Assembly: GCF_001908725.1 (NCBI RefSeq)
Contig: NZ_CP018725.1
Span: 2,481,501-2,545,500, forward strand
Length of the DNA: 64,000 nt
From: Xanthomonas vesicatoria ATCC 35937
Lineage (GTDB): Bacteria; Pseudomonadota; Gammaproteobacteria; Xanthomonadales; Xanthomonadaceae
Direction: 5' to 3'
Of the stretch, positions 1 through 11,212 are shown piece by piece (positions within the stretch are counted from its first letter, which is position 1; every line of letters begins with the position of its first letter). The translations under genes were made by a program, and so were the position numbers. Under the pieces are notes generated by a model, which was given only the letters and a program-made list of their open reading frames with translations, was not told the DNA's origin and ran no database searches.

Positions 1-106
1 CCGCAAACGGGATCAGGAACCAGTTGCCCCAGCCCAACAACGGGATGAAGGCCAGGACCATCCACAGCAACGCCACAATGCCCCACAGCAGGCTGATCAA
101 TCCCAC
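1..106 (-). CDS. Partial small membrane protein, cut by the left edge
   Basis: The minus strand is open from a GTG at 106 to the window edge and encodes about 35 very hydrophobic residues, including the segments LLWGIVALLWMVLAFIPLL and GWGNWFLIPFA. These look like one or two membrane helices. A purine-rich GAGGTGG lies just upstream of the GTG and could be the ribosome binding site; a TTG further upstream in the same frame is an alternative start. The C-terminus lies outside the window, so no family can be named. Function unknown. Confidence 0.5.
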   Translation of the reverse strand, partial: MGLISLLWGIVALLWMVLAFIPLLGWGNWFLIPFA

Positions 107-446
107 GTGCCACCTCGTCCGTCGAAGAAAGGCCAAGCTTAACGGGCGGCCTGCCAAGATGCCGTGGGCGGGTGGTCACCCTGACCAATGGCGGCTTGGC
201 AGCAGCCTCACATGGGCGTGGCTAGGGTGCGACAAGGTCCGGAGCGACGCAGTGTGGCCGACAGCCCCATTGCGCAGCCGCCGTTAGGTGGCCCGGCGGG
301 TGCCCGCGCGAACTGGACCGTTCGTCCATTTCGGCGACTCCGCGTGGCCAGCACCCGCCTGACGGCGGCGCTAGCCCGTGTTAGCCACTCTTCAGTCCGG
401 GCGCCGGATCATCGCCGTCATCACCATCATTCAAGGGGGCCATATC
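107..446. other. Intergenic region between divergent genes
   Basis: About 340 bp separate the partial minus-strand membrane gene from the lipoprotein gene on the plus strand. It should hold both promoters. I see a clear ribosome binding site (AAGGGGG, 433-439) for the downstream gene but no -35/-10 pair, repeat or RNA that I can support. Confidence 0.5.
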
Positions 447-893
447 ATGAACAGGCATTTCGTCGTCGGCGCTGCACTGGCCCTGCTGCTGGCCGGTTGC
501 GCCAGCAGCTCCAAGGTGATGCTCGGCCAGGCACGCGCACCGATCGACCCCGCCCAGGTACAGGTCTACTCGCACGCGCCGGTCGGCTCGGTGGAGATCG
601 CCCAACTCGAATCCACCAGCGCCGCCGGCTTCGGCACCCAGGGCCAGACCGATGCCGCCGTGCAGCGGCTCAAGCGCGAGGCGGCCAAGCTCGGCGCCAA
701 CGGCGTGGTCATCGTTGGCGTCGGCTCCGAGCGCTCCGGCGGCGGCCTGTCGGTCGGCGGCGGCAGCTACGGCGGCCGCGTAGGCGGCGGCTTGGGCATC
801 GGCATTCCGACCACGCAGAAACGCGCAGCGGGCATGGCGATCTGGGTGCCGGCGGGGGCGAGCGATGCTTCTCGCTCACCGCTTAACCAGTAA
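447..893 (+). CDS. Small exported lipoprotein, glycine-rich C-terminus
   Basis: A 148-residue protein with a classical lipoprotein signal: basic start MNRHF, hydrophobic core and lipobox LAGC at residues 16-19, so the mature N-terminus should be a lipidated cysteine. The middle part contains LGANGVVIVGVGS, which resembles the core strand of YbjQ-like domains. It is followed by glycine/serine-rich sequence (GGGLSVGGGSYGG) and a final hydrophobic strand. The ATG at 447 is preferred over an upstream in-frame ATG at 378 because AAGGGGG lies eight bases before it and the signal peptide starts there. The first residue of the mature chain after Cys is Ala, which favours outer-membrane sorting. Role unknown; no operon partner. 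Confidence 0.8.
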   Translation: MNRHFVVGAALALLLAGCASSSKVMLGQARAPIDPAQVQVYSHAPVGSVEIAQLESTSAAGFGTQGQTDAAVQRLKREAAKLGANGVVIVGVGSERSGGGLSVGGGSYGGRVGGGLGIGIPTTQKRAAGMAIWVPAGASDASRSPLNQ

Positions 894-1150
894 ACCGCTC
901 GACTTGGATTTAGACGCTTTCGACCCGCAAGACGCCAGTACCAACAGGGACTAGCCTTTTTTCTGCCTTTAGCCACAAAGCGCTCTAGGCCGGCTTGTAG
1001 TGAAACGCCAAATCGGATGCAGTATCCTCCGCCGGCGGACAGGTTGAGCTGGCCAGGCGATGGTTCACCACAGGGTTGCTGCTGACTCGCAAGACATCAC
1101 TCGCACTTGGCAAAGCGTCACCCTTGATCTCAATCACCTAAGGAATAGCC

Positions 1151-1504
1151 ATGAAAAGCTGGATAGGGATATTGATGTTGGCGGGATGCTTTGTTGGACA
1201 GGCGGCGGCACAGACCACGGGTGTAACGTTGGTATGCCGCATGAACGATCCTTTTCTTTTTTGCTCGGACGGCTGTGCGGACCCAGACCACCACTGGGCA
1301 CCACTGGACCCAATCCAGGCAACCATAAAACCCGTTGCGCCCTATTGTCCGTTTCCGACGACTGCGGATACGAATTACTGCAAGGGCTGGTCGCAACGGG
1401 CCTTCACGGCGTATTTCCAGTACGTCAGCGTCTGCCCCAAGGCTAACAAGACGGGCGACTGGACCGGTAAAAAGCCTGCGGACATGGTTCCGTTCAAGCA
1501 TTGA
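1151..1504 (+). CDS. Small exported cysteine-rich protein
   Basis: 117 residues, ATG preceded by an AAGGAAT ribosome binding site. The N-terminus is a short signal peptide. It can be read either as a signal peptidase I site after AAA (residues 18-20) or as a lipoprotein with LAGC at residues 10-13. The mature part has six cysteines (29, 38, 42, 66, 77, 95), an even number that would suit three disulfides in the periplasm or outside the cell, plus several Trp and Tyr. It stands alone between the lipoprotein gene and the DUF885 gene. I do not recognise the family. A secreted effector, an inhibitor or an envelope protein are all possible; nothing in the sequence decides between them. Confidence 0.65.
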   Translation: MKSWIGILMLAGCFVGQAAAQTTGVTLVCRMNDPFLFCSDGCADPDHHWAPLDPIQATIKPVAPYCPFPTTADTNYCKGWSQRAFTAYFQYVSVCPKANKTGDWTGKKPADMVPFKH

Positions 1505-1707
1505 TTTCAGCCCGAGCGGTATGAGCCGAAACCTTGCCTACCTACTCCAGAAACGAACGCTGACGAAGGCGCGTTAACGCATATTTGCGCAAACGCATCT
1601 CCATCGACTGCCTGATGTCGCAATGCTGACGCACAACGGCATTCGATACTCCGGCTTGGAGAGTGCAGCAGGGTCCTGAGCCGCTGAACCCGGCAGCCGT
1701 TCTGCCG

Positions 1708-3507
1708 CTATTTGGCGTGCGCCGGAATGAACTGCGTCTCCACCGCCTTGGCCAGCTGATCCGGTGGCAGCAGGCCTTGGTCGAGCAGGAAGTTATTGAA
1801 GGCCAGGCGATCGAACTTCTTGCCCAGGGCCAGTTCGGTGCGCATGCGCAATTCGAGGATGCGGGTGTAACCGTAGAAGTAGCTGCCAGCCTGGCCGGGC
1901 GCGCGGACGGTGTAGCGGTCCAGTTCCTGGCGGGTCATGGCCGGCGAAAGGCCGACATCGTCTTCGAGCACCTGGCGCGCACGTTCGCGGTCGATCAGGC
2001 CCAGGTTGAGCATCGGGTCGAGCATGGCGCGGGCAGCGCGCAGCAGGCGGAACTGCAAGGCGATCAGCTGGCCGTCGAGCGGCTCGTACGGCACCATTTC
2101 GGCTTCGGCATACAGCGCCCAGCCTTCGACGTTGACCGAGTTGAAGGCGAACAGGCTGCGCGCCAGCGAGACCCCGCGTTCGACCATGGCGGTGAACTGC
2201 AGTTCGTGACCGGGGCGGCCTTCATGCGCGCTGAGCGTCCAGGCGGCCGAGCCGAAATTGAAGTCGTCGTACTGCTCCTTCTTGCCGCCGTCAGCGGTCG
2301 GGTTGCCCAGCGGCAGCACGAACTGGCCCTGCTGGCCGGTGTTACCGATCAGCGGTGCGGGCAGGAAGTGCGGCGCCGGTTGTGCGGCGCTTTCGGCGGC
2401 ACTGCCCAGGCGCATCTGCATCGGACGGTTAGGCACATCGACGATGCGCTGCTGACGGATGATCGGGTCGATCTGGTCGATCACGCCGCGGTAATGGGTT
2501 TCCAGCTGGTCGTCGGCGATGGTGTTGCCCTTGAGCGCGCGGATTACCTGCACGTAGTCATCGCCTTGTACGCCCTTGGCCTTGGCCACCAGCGGGGCCA
2601 ACTGGCGCATCGCCGAGCGGGTTTCCATGAACTCCAGTTGCGCGCGCTGGATCAACTGTTGCGGGGCGATATCGATGCCCACCTGCTTGAGCTGGTACGC
2701 GTAAAGCGGCTCGGGCAAGCGGGTGTCCTTGCGTGCCTTCGGCAGTACCTTGGTGCGGGTCCAATTGGCGTAGTCCTTGAGCTGGGTGGACATGGCCTTG
2801 AGCGCTTCGTCGGCGCCGGCGATCTTGTACTTGGCGAACAGCTCACCGATGCCAGCGACGTAGGTGTCCACATTGGCCAGCGCCTGCTCCACTTCGCGCT
2901 GGGTGGGCTGCAGCAACGCGGCGTTGCCCAGCTTTTCCTCGTAGCGCTGGCGCGCCAGCGTGGTGGTCGGCGTGCTGCCCGGCACCAGGCCAACGTAACG
3001 TTTGAGGCGGTCCAGCGCCTTGGCGCGGCGCTCGGGCACAGTCTGGTCGGACAGCAGACCATTGAGGCCGCTGAAGACCGCCTCCGGGGCGTCGCTCCAG
3101 GGCAGCAGATAGCGCTCGTTGAGCTCGCTGCCTTCGATATTCTGCTCGGCCGCGCCGATCATGATCTGCAGGTCCTGGCGTACGTTGGCATCACGCTCGG
3201 TCGCCAGCTTGGCCTGCAACGCGGCACGCGCCTTGCGCATGGCATCGCGATAGCGCGCGGCGTTGTCCGGGCCCAGGTCCACGACATGATCGTCATAGCC
3301 AGGCACGCCGAAGAAGCTGGCGTACTCGGGCTGGAACGGTGCCTGCGCGTTGAGCAGGATCTGCGCATAGCCGTTGCTGGTCTGCACCCAGGCCGGCGTC
3401 GGGCGTTGGGCCGGCGCGGCCTTGGTCGTCTGGCTCTGGGCCGGGGCTTGGGACACCGGCAACGCGGTGCCCAGAACGAGCGCGACAGCAACGACAAGTG
3501 GTTTCAT
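1708..3507 (-). CDS. Exported DUF885-family putative metallopeptidase
   Basis: 599 residues with a cleavable signal peptide (about residues 1-23, ending SQAPAQ) and the DUF885 hallmark HEGRPGHE near residues 428-435. The two histidines and the glutamate have the look of a zinc-peptidase site. DUF885 proteins are found widely in xanthomonads and are generally thought to be periplasmic peptidases, but substrates are mostly untested. Length and domain coverage are those of a complete family member. The gene is followed on the same strand by nothing closer than the Coa1-like gene upstream at 4045. Export plus an exopeptidase-rich neighbourhood (the S9 dipeptidyl peptidase at 4.3-6.5 kb) suggests periplasmic peptide turnover, which is inference. 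Confidence 0.85.
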   Translation of the reverse strand: MKPLVVAVALVLGTALPVSQAPAQSQTTKAAPAQRPTPAWVQTSNGYAQILLNAQAPFQPEYASFFGVPGYDDHVVDLGPDNAARYRDAMRKARAALQAKLATERDANVRQDLQIMIGAAEQNIEGSELNERYLLPWSDAPEAVFSGLNGLLSDQTVPERRAKALDRLKRYVGLVPGSTPTTTLARQRYEEKLGNAALLQPTQREVEQALANVDTYVAGIGELFAKYKIAGADEALKAMSTQLKDYANWTRTKVLPKARKDTRLPEPLYAYQLKQVGIDIAPQQLIQRAQLEFMETRSAMRQLAPLVAKAKGVQGDDYVQVIRALKGNTIADDQLETHYRGVIDQIDPIIRQQRIVDVPNRPMQMRLGSAAESAAQPAPHFLPAPLIGNTGQQGQFVLPLGNPTADGGKKEQYDDFNFGSAAWTLSAHEGRPGHELQFTAMVERGVSLARSLFAFNSVNVEGWALYAEAEMVPYEPLDGQLIALQFRLLRAARAMLDPMLNLGLIDRERARQVLEDDVGLSPAMTRQELDRYTVRAPGQAGSYFYGYTRILELRMRTELALGKKFDRLAFNNFLLDQGLLPPDQLAKAVETQFIPAHAK

Positions 3508-3577
3508 GGAAGAACATCTGCGAGGAGAAGTAGCGCGACCCTACCCATCTGCAGCGGTGGCGGCAATGCGTCTTAGG

Positions 3578-4045
3578 TCATGGTGGGCAGGGTGGCGGTT
3601 GCGCGGTGGGCAACAGACTGATCGGGGCGGCCTGTGTGCTGGCGAATGTCAGCCTCTGGTACGTCCAGCGGCCGTGCCTGCGTGTGGCGTCCACTTGCAC
3701 ACTGCCCTGCCCACGCGGCCCGTGCAGGCCAACACTGAAATGCGCCTCCCCTAGTGGACCGACGTAACTGACGCTGCCATCGGGCAGAAACGCCTCGTCG
3801 ATCGGCGTCCCCAGCGCGTGTATGACCCGTGTATCGGCGCGCGCAATGTGCAGCGCACCGCGGTAGACATCGCTGGATTTCACCGCGCCGGTGATCACGT
3901 AGACCAGCGCACCGACCACCAACGCCAACACCAGAAACAGCGCCAACCCGATACCGGGCACGATCCATTTCCAGTTGCGGCTCCAGAAATCGGGCGCTCG
4001 CACGCCGCGTTGCGGTGACCCTGGAAGCGGGGGCGGAAGTGACAT
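3578..4045 (-). CDS. Coa1-like (cytochrome oxidase complex assembly protein 1 family) membrane protein
   Basis: 155 residues. A proline-rich cytoplasmic N-terminus (MSLPPPLPG) is followed by one transmembrane helix at about residues 29-52, then a domain with the pattern SSDVYRGAL...ALGTPI...GSVSYVGPLGEAHFSVGLHGPRGQGSVQVDA. This matches the Coa1/Tim21-like fold, in which an alpha-beta domain hangs from one helix. In mitochondria Coa1 helps early cytochrome oxidase assembly; bacterial members are uncharacterised. The ATG at 4045 was chosen over longer in-frame extensions because it starts just before the helix-anchored domain. No cytochrome genes are nearby, so an oxidase role here is only an analogy. 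Confidence 0.72.
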   Translation of the reverse strand: MSLPPPLPGSPQRGVRAPDFWSRNWKWIVPGIGLALFLVLALVVGALVYVITGAVKSSDVYRGALHIARADTRVIHALGTPIDEAFLPDGSVSYVGPLGEAHFSVGLHGPRGQGSVQVDATRRHGRWTYQRLTFASTQAAPISLLPTAQPPPCPP

Positions 4046-4287
4046 GGCAGATCCTTTGCAGCGCAGTGAGCAACCGATGAGGCGTGTGGCCGGGCGCACA
4101 CCGCGTGTACCGGCCAAGAGCACGCCGACAACGACCCAGATGCGATAGCCGAAGCACGTTACATGCCAAGCAAGGGCGTCGTCGCTTTTCTCCGAATACG
4201 GCACGCGTGGCGCGCATCGTCGATCAGGCTTGGAATCCGATGGCATTGCGTGTGGCTGCGACAACGCGCAGCCACACGATGTCTGTA

Positions 4288-6975
<2,688 letters not shown>

Positions 6976-7665
6976 TCAGCGCTTGCCGAACAGGTGCTTG
7001 CGCTCTTCGTCGCTGAGCGGCTTGCCTGCGTCGGGGTTGACCTTCTCCTTGAGTGCATACGCGCGTTGGGTGGCCGGGCGAGCGGCGATGGCGGCGTGCC
7101 AGCGTTGCAGATTGGGAAATGCTGCGAAGTCGGGCTTGAGGTCGCCATAGACTTCCAGCCAGGGATAGCTGGCCATGTCGGCGATGCCGTAATCGTCGCC
7201 GGCAAGAAATGCGTGGTCGGCCAGGCGCTTGTCGAGTACGCCATGCAGGCGGCGTACCTCGGCGTTGTAGCGGTCGATTGCGTAGAGAATCTTTTCGGGC
7301 GCGTAGACGTTGAAGTGGCCCATCTGGCCGGTCATCGGTCCCAGCCCGCCCATCTGCCAGAACAACCATTCCAGTGCAGCGATGCGGCCGCGGGCATCGC
7401 GCGGTAGAAAGCGGCCAGTCTTCTCGGCCAGGTAGAGCAGGATGGCGCCGGACTCGAACACAGCCTGCGGCGCACCGCCATCGGCAGGCGTGTGGTCGAC
7501 GATGGCCGGCATCTTGTTGTTGGGCGAAATCTGCAGGAACGCTGGCTCGAACTGCTCGCCCTTGCCGATGTTGACCGGCTTGAGGGTGTAGTCCAGACCG
7601 GCCTCTTCCAGGAATAAGGTGACTTTGTGGCCGTTCGGGGTGGGCCAGTAGTACAGGTCGATCAT
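6976..7665 (-). CDS. Glutathione S-transferase, YfcG/YghU-like
   Basis: 229 residues. The N-terminal thioredoxin-like domain has the start MIDLYYWPTPNGHKVTLFLEE, the cis-proline segment NNKMPAIVD and the glutathione-binding FESGAILLYLAEK. The helical C-terminal domain includes the GDDYGIADMASYPW N-capping motif. The TPNGHK stretch is typical of the Nu-class YfcG/YghU group, which reduces organic peroxides or disulfides with glutathione. The ATG at 7665 is preferred because GGAGCG precedes it and family members start at this point; an upstream in-frame extension lacks similarity. Cytoplasmic. Single gene, probably with its own promoter in the 7.7-kb gap. Confidence 0.9.
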   Translation of the reverse strand: MIDLYYWPTPNGHKVTLFLEEAGLDYTLKPVNIGKGEQFEPAFLQISPNNKMPAIVDHTPADGGAPQAVFESGAILLYLAEKTGRFLPRDARGRIAALEWLFWQMGGLGPMTGQMGHFNVYAPEKILYAIDRYNAEVRRLHGVLDKRLADHAFLAGDDYGIADMASYPWLEVYGDLKPDFAAFPNLQRWHAAIAARPATQRAYALKEKVNPDAGKPLSDEERKHLFGKR

Positions 7666-8042
7666 TCGGTTCGCTCCGGTGCGTAAGGGGTGATCAGCGC
7701 GGCCGACGGCACGCAACCTTCGACACGCTTGCAACGCGCCTCAGGTCGGCACCGACGCGCCCAAGCTGCGCGAAGCCGCTGCCGGGATACGCGCAGTGGC
7801 ATCGGCGCATTGATGTAGGTGGCACTGTGCCATCGACGCTCGATGGTAAGGCCAAGCGATCGGCCGCAGAGACATCAAACGATGCGCGCATTGGAACGAT
7901 GTGTGACGCGATTGGCTAGCGGTCGATGCTGCACTGCAAATTGACTTTGTTAAGCCAGCGCTAACAAATGCGCGATTGCTGTATCGACCTTTTGCCTGTC
8001 CCACTCGGGGCCGGCTTTTCCTTGCTTGGGGATGGAATCATC
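7666..8042. other. Divergent promoter region of the transferase and TonB-dependent receptor genes
   Basis: 377 bp with no credible gene. It ends in a well-formed promoter/operator segment at 7941-7968, described separately. The part next to the transferase gene shows no motif I can support. Confidence 0.6.
7941..7968 (+). promoter_or_regulatory. Promoter with palindromic operator, similar to the Xanthomonas xyl-box
   Basis: A -35-like TTGACT (7941-7946) runs into an inverted repeat, TTTGTTA at 7946-7952 and TAACAAA at 7962-7968. Inside it, AGCCAGCGCTAACA (7953-7966) matches the published Xanthomonas xyl-box TGGTAGCGCTAACA at 11 of 14 positions by eye. Such sites bind LacI-type repressors. 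It lies 75 bp before the receptor GTG, the right place to repress it. Binding by XylR is inference. Confidence 0.5.
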
Positions 8043-11000
8043 GTGAGAGAGCTACGCACCCTGCCGCGCACGCGGCGCTTGACGTCTGCCTTGTTGTTCG
8101 CATTGTCGACCCCGCTGGCCGCGCAAACCGCACCGGCGCCGCAGTCGGCCTCGACCGTCCCCGGCTCCAGCCAGGCCGACCCCGCCACGCTCGATACCGT
8201 GCAGGTCAGCGGTATCCGCGGCAGCCTTACCTCGTCGATGAACGTCAAGCGCGACGCGCAAGGCATCGTCGACGGCATCGTGGCCGAGGACATCGGCAAG
8301 TTCCCCGATACCAACCTGGCCGAGTCGCTGCAACGCATCAGCGGCGTGTCGATCGACCGCTCGCTGGGTGAAGGCTCGCGCGTCACCGTGCGCGGCGTCG
8401 GCCCGGACTTCAACCTGGTGCTGTTGAATGGCCGGCAGATGCCGGGCGCCAGTATCGAAGAATCCAATGCGTCCAACTCGCGCGCGTTTGACTTCGCCAA
8501 CCTGGCGTCCGAGTCGATCTCCGGCATCGAGGTGTTCAAGACCAGCCGCGCCAGCACCCCCACCGGCGGCATCGGCGCCACCATCAACATCAAGACCGCC
8601 CGGCCGCTGGACAACCCGGGCATGCATGCCAATGTGGGGCTGAAGGGCGTGCACGATGCGTCCAACGAGAACCTGCCCGGCCGCCTGCAGGGCGATTCGC
8701 TGACGCCGGAGATCTCCGGCATCTTCAGCACCACCTCGGACGATGGCCGCTTTGGCGTGTCGCTGAGCGGCAGCTACCAGGAACGCGACTTCGGCTACAG
8801 CCAGGTCGGCGTGCCCAACGGCTGGCGCTCGTTCCGCGGCGATTCCACCGCCTACGGCACCATTCCGCAGCCGGGCACGGCGGGCTCGGAAAACATCGTC
8901 AACCGCCCTGGCCCGAACGATATCTATTCGGTGCCGCAGAACCTCAACTACCGTGTGGTCGGCGTCGAACGCCAGCGCACCAACGGGCAGCTGGTGCTGC
9001 AGTACAAGCCGCTGGACAACATCACCACCACGCTGGATTACACGTACTCGGAAAACAAGATCCAGCAGCAGCGCAACGAAATGTCGGTGTGGTTCAACTA
9101 CGGCCCCTCCGCCAGCGCCTGGACCAACGGCCCGGTGGCGGGTCCGATCACCTACTCGGAATTCGTCAACCCGGCCACCAGCGATCTGGCCACTGCCGGC
9201 TCCAATGCGGCCACGCGCAACCAGAACAAGTCGTTGGGCTTCAACGTGGATTGGGCGGTCAACGATCAGTTCAAGCTCAACTTCGACATCCACCGCTCCA
9301 CCGCCGAAGCCGGCGCAGACAGCCCGTACGGGTCGAGCAATTCGCTGGGCGTGTCCGGCTTCTACCGCGGTACCTCGGTGGTGGATTTCAGCAAGGATTT
9401 CCCGGTATTGCAGCAGCAGTTGGGCTTCGGGCTGAACGGGCTGGACCCGTCGCGCACGCTGGTCACCGGCTCGGCCTTCCGCAACAGCTACATGAAGTCG
9501 GAGATCGACCAGGCCCAGGTCAACGGCGACTTCACCTTCGAAAACTATTCGCAGTTGAAGTTCGGCATCGGCAGCACCGAGGTCAAGAACCGCTCCGCGT
9601 TCTCCAACGTGCAGCGCGATACCTGGGGCGGCAACGGCACGGCGGCCGATTATCCGGACGATCTGTGGATTCCGAGCTCGTTTGCGCAGTACTTCGATGC
9701 GATCGACGGCAGCGGCAATCCGGCGCAGTTCAACCAGTTGTTCCTGTTCGATTTCGAGCGCGCACGTCAGGCCGCGGCGCAAGCCGCAGGCGATGACGCG
9801 CTGTATCGCATCTCGCCGGTGTTCACCACCGACCGCCGCGTCACCGAGAAATCCAAGAACGCCTACCTGCAGTGGAACAACAGCTGGGACGATCTGCGCG
9901 TGCCGATCAGCCTGGCCGCGGGCGTGCGTTACGAAGAAACCAAGGTGGACGCGCAGGCGCTGGTGCCCGTGGCGGTGGGCATCGACTGGGTCGCCAACAA
10001 CGAATTGCCGATCCGCCTGGCCGACTCGGCCTTCGCCGGCGGCAGCGGCAAGTACGAATACTGGCTGCCCAGCCTGGACCTGAGCTTCAAGCTCACCGAG
10101 GACCTGGTGCTGCGCGGCAGCTACGGCGAAACCATCGGCCGTCCCGGTTGGGGCGATATCCAGGGCGGGCAGACGCTCAACCAGATCGCGCGCCTGGAAG
10201 GCGGCACCGGCCAGGAAGGCAACCCCGGCCTGAAGCCGCTGCTCTCGCACAACGTCGATTTTTCGCTGGAGTGGTACTACAGCGATGCCAGCTACGCCTC
10301 GGTGGGCTTCTTCCGCAAGAACATCGACAACTACATCGGCGTGACCACGCGCAACGACACCTCGCTGGGATTGAACACCCCGGTCGGCGGTGCGTACTGG
10401 AACGAAGCGCTGGGTAACGGCTGCGCCTCGGCCGACCTGACCTGCATCCGCAACTACATCTTCCGCAACCGCGGCAGTGCGCCCGGCGTGGTGCGCGGGG
10501 CCGACGACGCCAACGGCAACGCCACCGGCGTGATCAGCGGACAGCCAGGCGACCCGGTGGCCAACTTCGCCATCACCGCGCCGGCCAACCAGCGCTCGGC
10601 TTCGCTGGACGGTTGGGAATTCAATCTGCAGCACATGTTCGGCGCCAGCGGCTTCGGCGTGTCGGCCAACTACACCAAGGTCGACTCCGGGCTGACCTAC
10701 AACAATGCGGTGATCGGCGAGCAGTTCGCGCTGGAAGGTCTGAGCGACTCGGCTAACTTTGTCGGCTTCTACGACAAGGACAAGTGGCAGGTGCGTGCGG
10801 CCTACAACTGGCGCGACGAGTTCCTGGCTGCGCGCTTCGACGGCAGTGGCCAGCCCAACCCGGTCTACACCGAAGCCTATGGTCAGCTGGATCTGAGCGT
10901 TGGCTACCAGTGGAACGAGAACCTGTCGCTGAGTCTGGAGGCGATCAACCTCACCGACGAAGTGCAGCGTCAGCACGGCCGTCATCCCAACCAGATCGTC

Positions 11001-11057
11001 TATGCCACCCAGACCGGCCCGCGCTACATGCTGGGTCTGCGCTACAAGTTCTGGTGA
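8043..11057 (+). CDS. TonB-dependent outer-membrane receptor
   Basis: 1004 residues. A signal peptide ending PLAAQ is followed by a TonB-box-like LDTVQVSGIR, the plug domain (DIGKFPDTNLAESLQRISGVSIDR, then GSRVTVRGVGPDF and NGRQMPG) and a 22-strand barrel ending in ...YMLGLRYKFW, with the aromatic final residue needed for barrel assembly. The GTG at 8043 is the likely start: GGGGATGG lies before it and the signal peptide begins there, whereas the upstream ATG at 7968 falls inside the operator. The protein should import a substrate across the outer membrane using TonB energy. The FPDTN plug type and the SapC/cupin/halogenase partners downstream are typical of carbohydrate-type receptors in xanthomonads and Caulobacter; the actual substrate is unknown. 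Confidence 0.92.
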   Translation: MRELRTLPRTRRLTSALLFALSTPLAAQTAPAPQSASTVPGSSQADPATLDTVQVSGIRGSLTSSMNVKRDAQGIVDGIVAEDIGKFPDTNLAESLQRISGVSIDRSLGEGSRVTVRGVGPDFNLVLLNGRQMPGASIEESNASNSRAFDFANLASESISGIEVFKTSRASTPTGGIGATINIKTARPLDNPGMHANVGLKGVHDASNENLPGRLQGDSLTPEISGIFSTTSDDGRFGVSLSGSYQERDFGYSQVGVPNGWRSFRGDSTAYGTIPQPGTAGSENIVNRPGPNDIYSVPQNLNYRVVGVERQRTNGQLVLQYKPLDNITTTLDYTYSENKIQQQRNEMSVWFNYGPSASAWTNGPVAGPITYSEFVNPATSDLATAGSNAATRNQNKSLGFNVDWAVNDQFKLNFDIHRSTAEAGADSPYGSSNSLGVSGFYRGTSVVDFSKDFPVLQQQLGFGLNGLDPSRTLVTGSAFRNSYMKSEIDQAQVNGDFTFENYSQLKFGIGSTEVKNRSAFSNVQRDTWGGNGTAADYPDDLWIPSSFAQYFDAIDGSGNPAQFNQLFLFDFERARQAAAQAAGDDALYRISPVFTTDRRVTEKSKNAYLQWNNSWDDLRVPISLAAGVRYEETKVDAQALVPVAVGIDWVANNELPIRLADSAFAGGSGKYEYWLPSLDLSFKLTEDLVLRGSYGETIGRPGWGDIQGGQTLNQIARLEGGTGQEGNPGLKPLLSHNVDFSLEWYYSDASYASVGFFRKNIDNYIGVTTRNDTSLGLNTPVGGAYWNEALGNGCASADLTCIRNYIFRNRGSAPGVVRGADDANGNATGVISGQPGDPVANFAITAPANQRSASLDGWEFNLQHMFGASGFGVSANYTKVDSGLTYNNAVIGEQFALEGLSDSANFVGFYDKDKWQVRAAYNWRDEFLAARFDGSGQPNPVYTEAYGQLDLSVGYQWNENLSLSLEAINLTDEVQRQHGRHPNQIVYATQTGPRYMLGLRYKFW

Positions 11058-11073
11058 TGTAACCGCAGCACCG

Positions 11074-11104
11074 AGCGTCCCGGCAGCGCGCCTGCCGGGA
11101 CGCT
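11074..11104 (+). terminator. Intercistronic hairpin after the receptor gene
   Basis: A perfect 13-bp stem, AGCGTCCCGGCAG at 11074-11086 and its complement at 11092-11104, encloses a CGCGC loop. No T-run follows, so partial termination or protection of the receptor mRNA end is more likely than full termination. Confidence 0.6.
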
Positions 11105-11212
11105 GCTCCAACCCTCACGCGCAGTGCCGGATGCGGTGTATCCGGCACTTGCCGCGCGACGGGGAAATGTCCAAGCATGGGCCACGCGCCCCCGCGTGAT
11201 ATAGCGACCCCC

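Noticed and set aside
188..886. Arg-rich 232-codon frame on the plus strand
   Set aside because: Overlaps the lipoprotein gene in another frame; Arg/Pro-rich, no ribosome binding site or family similarity.
8052..11111. Open frame of 1019 codons on the minus strand
   Set aside because: Antisense to the TonB-dependent receptor; composition is biased and no family motif or ribosome binding site is seen.
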